From NCBI GenBank assembly GCA_003991915.1, contig RQTK01000173.1:615852-679851 (forward strand): a stretch of DNA of 64,000 nt, read 5' to 3'. This document shows, piece by piece, positions 11,625 to 23,480 of this stretch (position 1 is the stretch's first letter; every line of letters starts with the position of its first letter). The notes beneath the pieces are model-generated. The model made no database searches, had not been told where the DNA came from, and saw only the letters and a list, made by a program, of their open reading frames with translations. This stretch comes from Elysia chlorotica. Lineage: Eukaryota; Mollusca; Gastropoda; Plakobranchidae. The translations under genes and the position numbers were made by a program.

Positions 11625-14600
11625 CCCCATTCCATCGCCATATGTTGATCACGTCTTTCCCATGCCTTTTAATCCTTCTAGAAATTTGAAGTTGTTTTTA
11701 ATCTTTTTTTAGGTGAAAATGTGCATCAAAACACACATTGTGACAATGACTTGTACGTTATAAACAGGAAACACCAAACAAAAAGCAAAACCACTTGCAA
11801 GATGGGACCAACGGTGACAGGGCTCACAATCAAAGATCTGATAGAGATGAGGAAGATGATAGTGGCTTCTCCCGTTGTGTGGCCATCATCCAGAAATCTG
11901 TGTGGCAGTTTGTGGAAACCTACAGTGCCACAATGTGGCTCCTTTTCTACATCCTGCTTCTCATTGCCTACTTTACTTACTTCGGGTTCGCCATGTATCA
12001 CAGGTGAAACGTTTACTGCGTTAAATACATTTGTCTTTCTCAGTTCTTTGTTCCTTAGTTCAAGTTGGTGGCTGGTGTAAATATTCTTTTAAAATGCAAA
12101 TAAAGATATTATAAGTAAGCCCCCTCAAAAGGTAAATGTATTAGCTAGTTGCTGTAGTAGCGACCAGCATCTTGACTTCTCGACCGTTTTAAAAACTGAA
12201 GGCTAATTTATTTTTAAACCAAATTCGTTTAACTTATGTAAAATGTAAGATAAAAGCCCTTCTTACAAAGATGCAGCCATGTTATAATATTTATTGAAAA
12301 AAAACAATTATGTTTATATAATTGAGTTGTACATTTCAGGTCCGTTGCTACCGCAAATAAAAAATGATCATCCCAAAATATATAAAGTTCTGTAAATTCC
12401 CTTACATAATTTTATTGACATTTATATGAAAAGGGCTTTGTAACCGTCCATACCATTTGGTTGAGGGAAAAAACTGCTGAGAAATTATCATTTTGATTTT
12501 TTTGGCACCATAATTTTCTGTTCAGTTTATGCACAGGGCTCTGGCATTAAGAATCAAAATTAATGTAGCCCCTCCACTTGACAAAAATGAATGGGCATCC
12601 AATTTTCAAGATCGTATTCCTTATAACCTTTTTTTAGAATTGTACATCTGGTTATTAGTTTCTTTTGATTGCAGGTTTGGAGATGAGGGTTCGTGGCGTT
12701 TAATGATAGGCACCGTTTTTGGAAGTTTTCTCCTGGCGCTGCATCTCATCTCAGAGTACAGAGCCTCCAGGCAAGAGAGGATCGACACAGACGATCGTGG
12801 GTCGCACACGGTCGTCAGTGCTCTGGAGGCCATCGCTGCCAAAACCAGGTACGCCTCCGTAAAAACACGTTTATTTTCATCATCATTTTAGCGTGTATTG
12901 CGACAATAGGAAGCCAAACTGCTCAGTCGGGATCAGGTGGGGGCAAACGATCAGAAAACCGCGGTTTGAATCTAAGGTGATACCCCCCGTTCCCGTTAGG
13001 TATTTTCTGGAAATTCAGGGAACGTCACATTTATCAAAGATTACATTTTAGGATGCATTTTCTGCACAAAAGATTCTACCAACATTGATTTAAACACGAA
13101 CCGGAATGGTGATATCGAGTTCGTAGTATTTTAACTCCCACACTGTTTTGACAGTATACAGCATCTACACAATTTTGGCCTTGATAAATGGATAGACACA
13201 GCTGATTCGTTAACCAAAAGGGTGTACGTTTTCTAGAAATTCAAGTTAAATTGTACTCTACTTATGAATCACACGTGCGAAGACCTTGCCGACGAGGCTT
13301 AGCAGGAAGATACAGCGGTAGTTGTTACAGGAACTGCGATGTCCTCTGTTTTTGTACAAAGTCGTGATGTTAGCGTCATGCATGTCCTATGCGACTGACC
13401 CTTCCTCCCAGCATTGGAGCAGTAGCTTGCCTGATGACTTCAGGTGAAATGCCAGAGGGGTCTTTCTTGTACTCGAGCAGTGCGGCGCGTTTAGCTGAGA
13501 TTGATAGCTATAATGTCGTCTATATCTTAAAAATGAACTTATAGTGTGTAGACTAAGAAAAAAGATGATCAGATGTTAAGCACCGTTTTATACTATCTCC
13601 AGGCTATCCGTGGTGCTCCCCGTGCTGTTTGTGATCGGTTTCCTTGTGTTTGTTATCGTGGACATCGCCATAGACAGACCAAGAAACCTCATCAGCCTCG
13701 GCGGACTCTGCTTCTACATCCTTTTCATGTTTGTCTTCTCACATAACCCGTCTAAGGTAAGAACTGCCAAAGCCATGTTACATGTTATACAGCCATTATG
13801 GAAATATAGCTAATGCAGTTGGTATTATTGATGCTAATAATAATAAAAATATAGTATAATCATAATAAAAGTATGCCTTAACGATTCAATTTTTGTTTCT
13901 TTTATCAACTTCCTAAAAGTTTTGCAATAGTATCTAGAAAGTGTATATTATTTGTTTTAGTTTGGGGTTTTTTATGTGGCTTTTTTCGATCAAAAGAAAA
14001 ACCGGAGATGTGTTTGGTTGTGATTAGGGTTAGATAAAGTGTTTGAGTTGCTATAAAGTGTGTATAGGCTCACAGGTGATACCCTTAGTTTAGGCTCTGC
14101 TGGCGGGCAGCGGGTTCGCATTACGCCATTCGCGTCTCAATGTCACAACCATGATGCTTTAACCCTTAGAGACTTCTTCCTGCAAAAAAAGAGTTTTTGG
14201 GAAATGAGATAATCTCATGCACTTGAATGATTTTGTACTAAAGGGTAAATATGGTTACTTTTAAGTTCGGGATAAGGCAGGGCATTCATTGTAAATTGTA
14301 CCACCTTGTCCCCTTTCAGCCTGAATTATCATTCATACTGGACAATTAAAGCTATTCTTAGGATTGGTTTGACGATAATTTTACTTCCAATCCAGTCTTA
14401 TACAGAGGACTAATGAGTCTTTTACAATAATTCATGGTTCTAATTCGTTTCCTACAAAACCCACTTGTTTCTCTCTTGTAGGTAAAGTGGAGACCAGTGT
14501 TTTGGGGCGTGACCCTCCAGGTGATTTTCGCTGTGCTCATCCTGAGAACCCCCTGGGGCTACCATGCCTTCCAGTGGCTGGGCAACCGCGTCACCGAGTT

Positions 14601-14807
14601 CCTGGCTAATACAGACGCCGGTTCTATCTTTGTCTTTGGAGATAAATATGAGGATCATTATTTCGCCTTCAAGGTGAGATTCTAATCTAATCTTTCTCTC
14701 TTTTTACTGTTGTTTGATTGTTTAATCAGTCCGCGGTTGCTGGGTTTTTTTTCTTTTCTTGTTCTTCGAATTTCTCTTTCGGCTCCATCATTATATTTCT
14801 CGTCTTT

Positions 14808-14860
<53 letters not shown>

Positions 14861-16402
14861 TTTAGTGGGGAATAATTAGATCTTTTGTAGAACACGCACG
14901 TAAACCTTACACCGGTAAAAAAGAAAACTATCCCCCCCCCCCCCCCCCCACACCTACCCCCACTCACGCAAAAAAGAAAAAAAAAAAAAAACCTCACCCC
15001 CCCCCCCCCCCCGCTCTCTTACCCACCCAAGAAAAGGTTAAACCCATACAAGAAGAACATTATTCTCTCGGTATGGCCTGCCAAATGTGGTGACAATATA
15101 ATTATTGTTCAGCTGTGGCGTTCTCCAATGCTAACGGGAAGGAGGCTAGAACTTTCGGTGAAGAGGGCGGTTTTTACTCAGGAGGTTCCAAGTTCAAACC
15201 CCAACAAGATCGCCTTTGTGTCCTGCTGGTTGAGTCGGTGTCAGTATCATGCGACTTTATGTGGTAGACGCTGTCGTATTCCTGCTAAGTCTGTGCGGCA
15301 ACATGTAAAATTTTCAATCTTGTAATCGCTGTATCGGGAAACTTTTAAAGATTTTTAACTAGGAAATCCTACTCTATCCAACCAGCGATTGCCAATTATT
15401 ATTTTCTCTTAGCTGTATTTTATGAGCCCTATCTCTCCTTTAGGTTATCCCAATGGTGTAAAATTACATGCATCAGTCGACGTTTCGGGGGCCGACCGTG
15501 CCTTTAACTAGGAGAGCTTACTTTATCCAACTAGAGAATGACAATTTAGATGCATTTTCTCACCCATGTGGTTATCTTTTCTCGACTCTCGCCAGGTACT
15601 GCCAGTGGTGGTATTCTTCAGCACGGTCGTGTCTGTCCTCTACTACCTGGGTGTCATGCAGGGAGTTATCAAACTGTTGGGGCGATTCTTGTCCTGGTGT
15701 CTGGGCACGTCTCCGGCAGAATCGGTCAACGCTGCGGGAAACATCTTCATAGGCCAGGTGAGCTGCACCACACATGAGATTCTTTCAAATGTATCAACAG
15801 CGGGGTACCAGGGTATTACAAAATTAGCTTATCAATGTGTGTTTTGGATCAGTATCTATCTTCTTGAAAAATTTATCGTCATTGAGCTTTCACGGTTAGC
15901 TTACCAATGTTTTTCATCAGTTCCTATCTCTTGGGGAGATTACAACTAAATTGCATGATTTATTTTTAATGTACGAGGTACTAAAGAAATGCACAATTAA
16001 AATTGCACTACCTAAAGAAATGCAAAATTAAATTTGCACTACCAACACACAAATAAATCTTTTTTTGTTAGTTAACTAACAAATACTAGAAATATAAAGT
16101 GCCACAACGCTATTTCAATGACGTTATATGGTCAATTGTTTTGATATTTTATCTTGAATTTATAAAAATCGAGTTTTACGTAAAAGATTTTCACTTGGAT
16201 TTCATATTGTTATTGGTTGGTTTCAGCAATGTTTTGCAAGTTCAAAGCTTGATTTATTCTAAAACTCTAGCCCAATTCTAACAAACGAAATCTTAATCTT
16301 AAAGCCAAACTAAAACTTATAGATATAAAGTTTTTCTAAGGAGTGTATCTCTTTATTTCTATCTGTTCATTTTCTATATAGTTATTTATCTTTTTAAATC
16401 TC

Positions 16403-16459
<57 letters not shown>

Positions 16460-16571
16460 GCGACTCCGGAGTTTCGAGCCGTAGCTCTCCTCAGGCGACT
16501 AGTTTTTTTTCTGTTCGACAACAGGAAACGCTTTCTGTGCGCGCAGTGGGAAAAAATTTCCTATCTATCTA

Positions 16572-16667
<96 letters not shown>

Positions 16668-19200
16668 CATATCTATCTATTTAATATATCCTACCATCAT
16701 ATGTTTTACTCCCTTATTCCATCACCTTCTGTCCTTATTCTCCACTATATGAATACAATGTATACCCATGTCGTTGATTGTCAGTATAATGTCAAACCTG
16801 ACACAGACGTCCTAGAATCCGTGCTCGTCTCTAAGTCTAAGTGGCCGCATCTAAATTTCCAGATGTTAGACTTGAGACTCGCCCACTATAGTGTAGATAT
16901 TGGCGATGGACATTGCGAAACTAGCAAAACATGCAAAGCACCACCTCCACAGTTTGTTTCTCAATTTCAATGTGTATAAAATCATAACATAAGCTGGTGG
17001 TTCTAATGGTACAGCGTTGAATTCTCCATGGGAAGCTGGAAGATATTAAACCAGGAGAGGGCTTGTCTTTCCCCGTCCAACTAATAATGATAAAAGCGCT
17101 CATCTCATTCAATGAGTATACTATTGTTGTACCTACCCCAGACGGAGGCGCCGCTGATGATTCGCCCGTTCCTGGCGGACATGACCAAGTCTGAGATCCA
17201 CGCCATCATGACGGGAGGTTTCGCCACTGTCGCGGGCTCGGTCATGGCTGCGTACATTTTGTACAACGTAAGAAGCATTTTTTGTGATATTTCGTCTCTA
17301 TGTACTTATACTCCACTGGAACCTATTGTTAGAATGTTTTCAATCGTTATTTTTCCAAATGTTCTATGGTATAATTATGTTGTTTTGTTCGTTGTTTTTG
17401 CTGTTGTTTCAAGTATTCTCATGATGCGGTTTTGTTATTTGCTTGTTTCTTGTACTATTTTTGTATTTTATTTACTTATTTTGTTTTAATTAGTGAGGGG
17501 CTGTTACTTTCAACAACTACAAAATCTATCTATCTAACTATACAGCTATCTAAATAAATAATTATCCATCCATAGATATATATATGTCCCTCTCCCTCCC
17601 TACTCATCTATCAATCTATTTCACTTACCCACTCACCTAATCACTCTCTCATAAGAGCAAGAAAGACAATCCAATTCACATCATTACGTTCTGTATAATA
17701 TACAGATATTATCACATAATATAAAACCCCTCCCACCCCAGGTTCCAGCCAACCACCTACTCTCTGCCTCTGTGATGTCCGCCCCTGCTGCTCTGGCCAT
17801 CTCCAAACTGTTCTACCCCGAGACAGAGACACCAAAACATAGAGGTGCAGATGCCTTCAAGATGGAGAAAGGGTGTGTATTGCAAGTCTAAAGTAATAGA
17901 AAGAGAATAAAATAAATTATTCCAGTGATGCCGCTCCCTGAGATTTTCCTTCATCTCCTCATCAACCCTTTCCTCTTCCTCCTCCTCAATCATCCCAGTT
18001 CCTCCTTCCTTCCATTCCCATTCCTTCTCCTTTTCACTTTTATCTTCCGCTTCCTCCTCCTACGACTCCTTTTATTATTTATCACCGTTCTCATTTTCCC
18101 TTTTCTCCTTCATACGCTTCCGTCATCTTTTCTTCCTTCTCTTTTTGATGCAATGCCTACTTATAATAATTGAGCTTATTGTTGGTACATGTTTAAAAAG
18201 TATCTTTGGTAGAGGTGGAAAAAAACCCACTCATAAACTCTATTTGCTATACAAGGTTAGCCATTGTACTGCGTTTATAATTATATTTTCGTTGGTCGGT
18301 CCATTTTTAAATATCCCTTAATCTGTTTATAAAATCGGCATACTTCTTCCTGTAATTTGGTTCTCAAAAGTGGTGTCCAGATTAACGATAATTATACATG
18401 GAGGTGTTATGATAAAGAAGGATAAAAAAAAAAACTCCGTGTCTAATGAGAATAACTGTCAAATTCAACGATACCAAAGTGAAGTATTTTTTATTCTAAT
18501 TATAAATTCGAGTATTTTTTGGCTTCTTCTAAGCTTATATAATTATATACCATTTGGAATGAGTTCTTATTCTCCCTCTTCTTTTCTCTTACGTGGTGTT
18601 TTTGCCCAATGAGAAAAACAAGCAGCCTTCTAGATTGGTCAAAAAGCTTCTAAATTACACTTGCATGTATGTTGTTAGAGTTGTTATTTTGTTTTTCTTA
18701 CAATCTGTCTTGTCTTTGTGTTGTCTTTTGGTTTTATTTTTTCTTGTTGTTGCTGTTGTTGTTGTTTTTCCTGGTGCGTTTTTTTTCTTTTTTTTTTCAT
18801 TGGTGTTTGTTTTCCTTCATCGTATTTCCCCCTTTCTCTCTCTTTTTTAAGGTTTGTGTGTGTGGGGGGGGGGTAATTGTTGGTACATGTACAGTTGCTT
18901 TCACTTATTTGTTCGCTAAATCTGGACCCATGTATCTTGATTGGTTGACAGGACGGAGCGTAACTTGATCGAGGCGGCGTCCAATGGAGCGTCCATGTCC
19001 ATCAAGCTGGTGGCGAACATCGCCGTCAACCTGATCGCATTCGTCGCGCTCTTGCAGTTCATCAACGCCACGCTCGTCTGGTTCGGCGACAGAGTGGGAT
19101 ATGAAGCCTTCACCTTCCAGGTGAGCTTAAGCTGTCTGATGTGTGCTGCTCATTGACTTCTATACCGCATGACTGTTTGCCCAAATCACTATTCTTTGAG

Positions 19201-19239
<39 letters not shown>

Positions 19240-19265
19240 TCTTTCTTTCTCTCTCTGTCTCTCTC

Positions 19266-19325
<60 letters not shown>

Positions 19326-21425
19326 TCCCTCTCTCTATCTCTCTCTTTTTTTCTCTCTATATACCTCTATCTCTCTCTTACTCTCTCACTCTCTCTTTGT
19401 CTCCCTCGCCCTCTCTCCCTCTATCTCTCTATCTATCTATCTCTGTATTTCTTTTAGTTTGGACCGGCGACTAGGTAAAAACAGAGCTGTATACGGGATT
19501 GTTGAACTTGACTGTCATGACTCAGTCTAGAAGTCTTTGGTGCTGTTGCAAAAGTACCCTGCCAAACTTTCTTCCTTAACTTAATTAGCTGATGGAGCTC
19601 TTGTCTTCCCTTTAAGCTTAATAATTTTTAACAAAACACACTTCGTTTTATTTGGATAGCTCAATTAGAACCAACTATGTTTCTTTTAAAGGCAACAAGA
19701 AACGGGACATTTATTGAGAGAACGACTTGTATGCCTCTATCCCAAAAACTTTTCTGGCGACTTTGAACTAGTAATGCAGGAGCATCAAACATTTGACATG
19801 TCTATTTTTATCTTAAGTGTGCTTTTTTAACTTTGGCGAACATCTCTGATGCTAGACAAGTGTATTGTCAGGTTCTCAAGGAGCCGTGGATCACATAGGG
19901 CGATGGAAATTGCAGAGTTACTTTTGAATTCTATACAAGTGTAAATATTGTTCTAAGAGTACAGCTTTTATGTTGTTGGTACATTTGTAACCGAGTAACT
20001 AGTGTCAGGATACAACGCATGTGCTGTGTTGATAAACAATTTATGGTTGTTTTACAGAATGATTTTACTTTTGAAGTATGCAGAAGGTTCAGTTTAAATT
20101 TTAAGAATTGTAAAGAAGGTTGTGTCATGATAAGTATCCATCCTTAACAGAAATGTTTGCAGATAGCAAACATCTGGCACTAGTAGCAACATTAAGAATT
20201 TTTGTCTCGCTATTACAGGAGAGGGATGGGTCAAGTGGCAGAGCGTTGGTCTCCCAATCGGAAGGTCCATGGTTCAAATTCCACAGCTGGCAAAAAAATA
20301 TATTTGTTCAATTTTGTCCTCGACTGGTTGAGTCAGTATAATGTGACCAATTGAGATAGAAGTAAAGGTATCCCTCCATGATCTCTTTATGGCAGCACGA
20401 AATTGTAATACGCCAGTCTTGGGATCCGTCCACAATATAGCCTAGAGTAGAGAGTGCTGACGTTGGACGCTAAGCAAACAACTAAACTCAAGTTTCTCTC
20501 TGTTTTTCAGTTAATCTGCTCCTATGTGTTTTGGCCTCTGGCGTTCCTCATGGGGGTGGATTATCAGGACTGCCGAGTGGTGGCCGAGCTGCTGGGAATT
20601 AAAACTTTCCTTAACGAGTTTGTGGTGAGTTTACAGTGTCGTCTGTCTCCACTCCGTGGTGAGTTTTGTTTTGCGGCACGTCAGCTCGGTAACGGCTATG
20701 TTGTCCGATCCGGGGTAGCAGAATGGCGCACATCGCAGAGAAACATGCCATTTTGACATAAGCGTATCAATGCTTAACTAAATCAGTATCTATAAATAAT
20801 AAAAAGAAGAAAAAAAACACTAATATTATTAACAAAAGAAAACAATAGTAGAGCTCGTGCTACAAAACATAAATATATCTTTCTTTTTTATTACCGCAAA
20901 ACCGCTAAAACGTTCTTATTTTCCATACTAATAAATTCCTCAGTGTTGAGATTCGCACACAAATTATGTGAGCGATATTCTTGATTCAATTTTTGTTTAC
21001 GAAAGAAAAATGGTTCAAGGCCATTTTTTCTCGACTCTATAAGAACAGTTATTAGCTAAGTGCTAAAAGAATCTAATAGATTTTTAAACTGTGTGCATCG
21101 AAACAGATGCTATTGTTGTAGTTTGAAAGTAATCCAGAGGAGATCCGCCTTACGCAAACAGTTAAGTAGGATTTATAGTTATGGTTATTTATTTTTTTTC
21201 ATCGCTTGCGTTTGCCATATCCCATTGAAAATAATAATCTGATCTTTGTTACCCCAGGCATACGTTACGTTGTCCAAATATATTAACAACAAACTGGCCC
21301 TAGAAGAGTACTTGGCGAATGCTACCAAAAATGTCACTGGAAATCTGACTGGTCTGTGGGCACATAGGGATGGCGACATCTACCTCTTTGATACAAATAC
21401 CACGCTGACGGATGGTCTTATCTCT
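10938..21425 (+). CDS. Na+/nucleoside cotransporter (SLC28/CNT), 3'-incomplete
   Basis: Concentrative nucleoside transporter that would import nucleosides with Na+ across the plasma membrane. Coding exons: 10938-11072, 11768-12003, 12675-12848, 13603-13756, 14482-14673, 15596-15757, 17142-17267, 17742-17872, 18952-19120, 20511-20624, 21258-21425. All have GT-AG borders and matching phases; together they give 587 codons. The N-terminus is hydrophilic with a DNPAF motif. Helices begin near residue 100. Family blocks include FQWLG and TDAGS (exon 5), PVVVFFST and AGNIFIGQ (6), TEAPLMIRP (7), [10 protein letters not shown] (8), [10 protein letters not shown] (9), and the signature GxKxxxNEFVAY at residues 522-533 across exons 10/11. 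The first ATG follows an acceptor at 10884, so a noncoding exon lies upstream. Exon 2 uses a weak acceptor, the only one found that keeps frame. Animal family members run about 600-700 residues; the last helices are missing here. Confidence 0.93.
11562..11623. repeat. (GTT)n microsatellite in transporter intron 1
   Basis: About 60 bp of uninterrupted GTT/TTG trinucleotide, between coding exons 1 and 2. Confidence 0.97.
13271..13495 (-). mobile_element. LINE reverse-transcriptase fragment
   Basis: The minus strand translates to a degraded non-LTR reverse-transcriptase start: [12 protein letters not shown], then CNNYR and [11 protein letters not shown]. These match the conserved 'N-Y-R-(G/P)-I-S-L-L-S-I-x-G-K' region. 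It lies antisense in intron 3 of the transporter. The glycine after NYR is Cys here, and no catalytic motif follows, so it is a dead fragment of a different LINE type from the one at 22140-23480. Confidence 0.8.
14797..15012. repeat. (ATC)n and C/A homopolymer cluster
   Basis: ATC trinucleotide runs at about 14797-14861. They are followed by two C runs (about 14935-14950 and 14996-15012) separated by an A run (about 14974-14990). All lie in transporter intron 5. Confidence 0.93.
15115..15310 (+). repeat. tRNA-derived SINE, diverged
   Basis: The B-box-like 'gttccaagttcaaacccc' is followed by the body landmark 'ctggttgagtcggtgtcagt' and 'gtggtagacgctgtcg'. The A box region is poor. It sits in transporter intron 5. 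Confidence 0.55.
16402..16459. repeat. (TATC)n microsatellite, left of ribozyme insert
   Basis: Fourteen or so TATC units. The array ends directly at the GC-rich insert carrying the hammerhead motif. Confidence 0.97.
16457..16500 (-). ncRNA. Minimal type I hammerhead ribozyme
   Basis: On the minus strand every invariant element of a hammerhead is present and in order. Helix I 5' strand is 16499-16495 (GTCGC). Core CTGAGGA (CUGANGA) is 16494-16488. Stem II is GAGC/GCTC capped by a UACG tetraloop, 16487-16476. GAA is 16475-16473. Stem III is four pairs (ACTC/GAGT) with a 2-nt loop, 16472-16463. The cleavage-site C17 is at 16462, so the predicted cut lies between 16462 and 16461. Helix I 3' strand is GCGAT, 16461-16457, pairing with four Watson-Crick pairs and one G-U. 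The very short stem III is typical of hammerheads in Penelope-like elements and metazoan retrozymes, which often act as dimers. Self-cleavage is predicted, not shown. Confidence 0.85.
16501..16559 (-). mobile_element. Flank of hammerhead insert, possible PLE/retrozyme remnant
   Basis: This non-repetitive segment lies 5' of the hammerhead on the minus strand, between it and the second tetranucleotide array. It contains a GCGCGCA patch and an A run next to the ribozyme. Together with the ribozyme it forms a ~100-bp island between two microsatellites. No coding sequence (reverse transcriptase or GIY-YIG) lies nearby. Assignment to a Penelope-like or retrozyme element rests only on the ribozyme type. 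Confidence 0.45.
16560..16672. repeat. (CTAT)n(CTGT)n microsatellite, right of ribozyme insert
   Basis: A few CTAT units, then about 22 CTGT units, then CTAT again. The change of unit suggests point mutation and expansion within an originally TATC-like array. Confidence 0.96.
19202..19445. repeat. Long imperfect (CT)n array
   Basis: About 240 bp of CT repeat with CCCT, CTTT, CTGT and CTAT interruptions, about 80 bp after coding exon 9 of the transporter. Confidence 0.96.
20218..20492 (+). repeat. tRNA-derived SINE abutting exon 10 acceptor
   Basis: One of the best copies: A-box-like 'caagtggcagagcgttggtc', B box 'tggttcaaattcc', body 'tggttgagtcagtataatgt', 'atctctttatggcagcacg', 'gtcttgggatccgtccac', tail 'gttggacgctaagcaaacaa'. 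It ends about 18 bp before the AG of transporter exon 10, so the branch-point region may be SINE-derived. Confidence 0.8.
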
Positions 21426-21536
21426 GTGAGTATAGCTATGGCTAAACCATTGCCGTATGTGGGTGCCATTCCATGTTGATCCAAACTCCAAAGTAATGTT
21501 GTAATGGCCGTATACAATGTGCAGCGAAACACTATA

Positions 21537-21542
21537 AATAAA
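21537..21542 (+). terminator. Candidate intronic poly(A) signal
   Basis: AATAAA lies about 58 bp after an in-frame TGA (21477-21479). A transcript reading through the exon 11 donor at 21426 would meet that stop. It could end a short transporter isoform; equally, the hexamer could be chance in AT-rich DNA. Confidence 0.3.
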
Positions 21543-22139
21543 AGTTAATCTCTTTTCTTTTTTATATTATATTATTTTGATCAATCCGTTGCGATGTCTA
21601 ATAGTTTGAAGGCTTTATTGCATGTAATTGAAAAATAAAAAAGAACGTTACTAAAACTCGCCCGGACAAAAAAGGAGTTAAATAAATATTAAAAATCGTA
21701 ATGGGAAAACAGTGCATTGGTTATATACAAACTACATTTGTTAGTCATACGAATTCAAATAATAGAAGAACAACGGAAAGCAAAGTCGACAGCCGATGTT
21801 GTCATGCCTCACAAGGAGAAATTGGAACAAAAGTAAACAGTTAATATAAACCCAGTAGTGGAGCAAAGGATCCTGCTTGGTGGAACGATCTACAGACATC
21901 TAGTGACAAGAAAACATCTACTTAATGTACATAACTTATAACTGTGTTTTGACTTGATATAAATAATTATACCTAACGTGATAATTATTTCCTTTCTGTA
22001 TTATTTTTTCGTAATAATAAAAAGCACGAGTGTATTGTAAAATATAATGATATAGTATAGTTTCTTTTGACATTTAAAATGGTAATCGAAACAGAAGTGA
22101 AAGAGTTGATATTGTGTGTGATTCTGTGACTCAAATTAT

Positions 22140-22567
22140 AAGTAACCCTCTAGCCTCGGGCGGTGTATCAAAACATTTCAATCATGCCCTTGCCATTGTT
22201 AAAAAAGCAACTCTATGTCCTGGTGATTTGAAAAACTATAGGCCTGTATCAAACCTTCCATTCATATCAAAGATTCTAGAGAAAGTATAAAAACAAGGTT
22301 TAAGACATTTTGACTAAGAACGGCTTTTTCGATACTAAACAATCTTCTTATAGAAAAAATACAACGTTGAGACAGCTTTGATGAAAATATTATAATGATC
22401 CTCTAATTGCTGCAGATGGAGGGAAGGTTTATTTCTTGCTTTGTTAGAGCTAAGCGCAGTTTTTGAAACCATAGACCCCAACATTCCTTTAGACATACAT
22501 ACTGTTATACTCCTGTGGTACTGTTCTGAAGTGGGTCGGTTCGTATCTTAGTGATTGCACACAGGCT

Positions 22568-22600
<33 letters not shown>

Positions 22601-23480
22601 TTAATGGTACAACGTCTGCTTGTTTTGACTTGAAATTTGGTGTTCCTCATTTGGTGTTCCTCAGGGCTCTGTGCTGGGTCCTATACTTTTCACATTATAC
22701 ACAAAACCCCTCAGTTTAATTATAAACGCATATAAATTAGAGCATAATAAGAATGCGGATGATACACAGCTTTATAAATAAGTTTTACCATCAAATTTCC
22801 CTGTGCTTGTAAGAAAATTTGAAATGTGTATTAAGGAAATAGGGAACTGGATGATTGCAAACAAACTTAAGTGAATAGTGATAAAAACAGAGGGTTTACT
22901 ATTTGTATCAAAAATCAATCAACTGAACAATAATGTAATAACACATATAAATGTAATTCCTCTCCTTAAGCATCTACATTGGTTGCCAGTAAAATCATGC
23001 ATTGAGTATAAGACATCCCTTCTCTGTTACAGATGTATCAACGAAACGGCCCCGGCCCCGGCCCCGTCATATGTGTTTAATCTCCTCTCTTCCAACTTAC
23101 CATCACGGTCCCTTCGCTCGAGTGGAAAAAAAAACATTTTAATGTAAAAAGATCTAGAACTAAAAGATATAATAAGAAAGATTTCAATACAACTGCACAA
23201 AAAATATAAAATAATCAATCAAAACAATTAAGAGAAACTGACTCAGAAGCGACGTTTAAAAAACTGTTAAAAACACGTTTGCTCGACCGCTTGGTTTAAT
23301 TATATGCAAATCATATTATTGTATGAATGAATTCTTTTTGTTTGTAATGTTATGACATGCATTATTATCTATGTTATATTTTACTATGTCTTATTTTCTT
23401 TTTTTTTTTAATGAGATTTTTAATATATGAAAAGCGTAATGAGCTGAGTTTACTGGATATGGCGCTCTATAAAAAAATGT
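22140..23480 (+). mobile_element. Degenerate LINE (L2/CR1/jockey-like reverse transcriptase)
   Basis: Broken frames carry non-LTR reverse-transcriptase blocks in order. NYRPVSNLPF is near 22230-22260. 'LKWVGSYLSD' is near 22530. FGVPQGSVLGP is near 22640-22680. 'ADDTQLY' (first residue altered from Y/F-A-D-D context) is near 22755-22780. LHWLPV is near 22975. SRSLRSS is near 23110. The 3' tail has the 'ggcgctctataaa' form common to these elements. Stops, frameshifts and a 30-bp T run at 22569-22599 show it is dead. Confidence 0.88.

Noticed and set aside
11713..11767. Strong T-run plus AG acceptor at 11712 for transporter exon 2
   Set aside because: In the frame leading into the first helix it meets a stop at once, and the other frames do not reach the transporter sequence. 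The weaker acceptor at 11767 keeps phase with exon 1.
11726..12001. Minus-strand frame of 91 codons
   Set aside because: Antisense shadow of transporter coding exon 2.
15470..15500. A GAAAC...GTC...CTGATG arrangement on the minus strand resembling hammerhead parts
   Set aside because: The core order is wrong, the CUGANGA motif is incomplete and no stem II or III forms.
15572..15775. Minus-strand frame over transporter exon 6
   Set aside because: Antisense shadow; the plus strand carries the conserved family motif.
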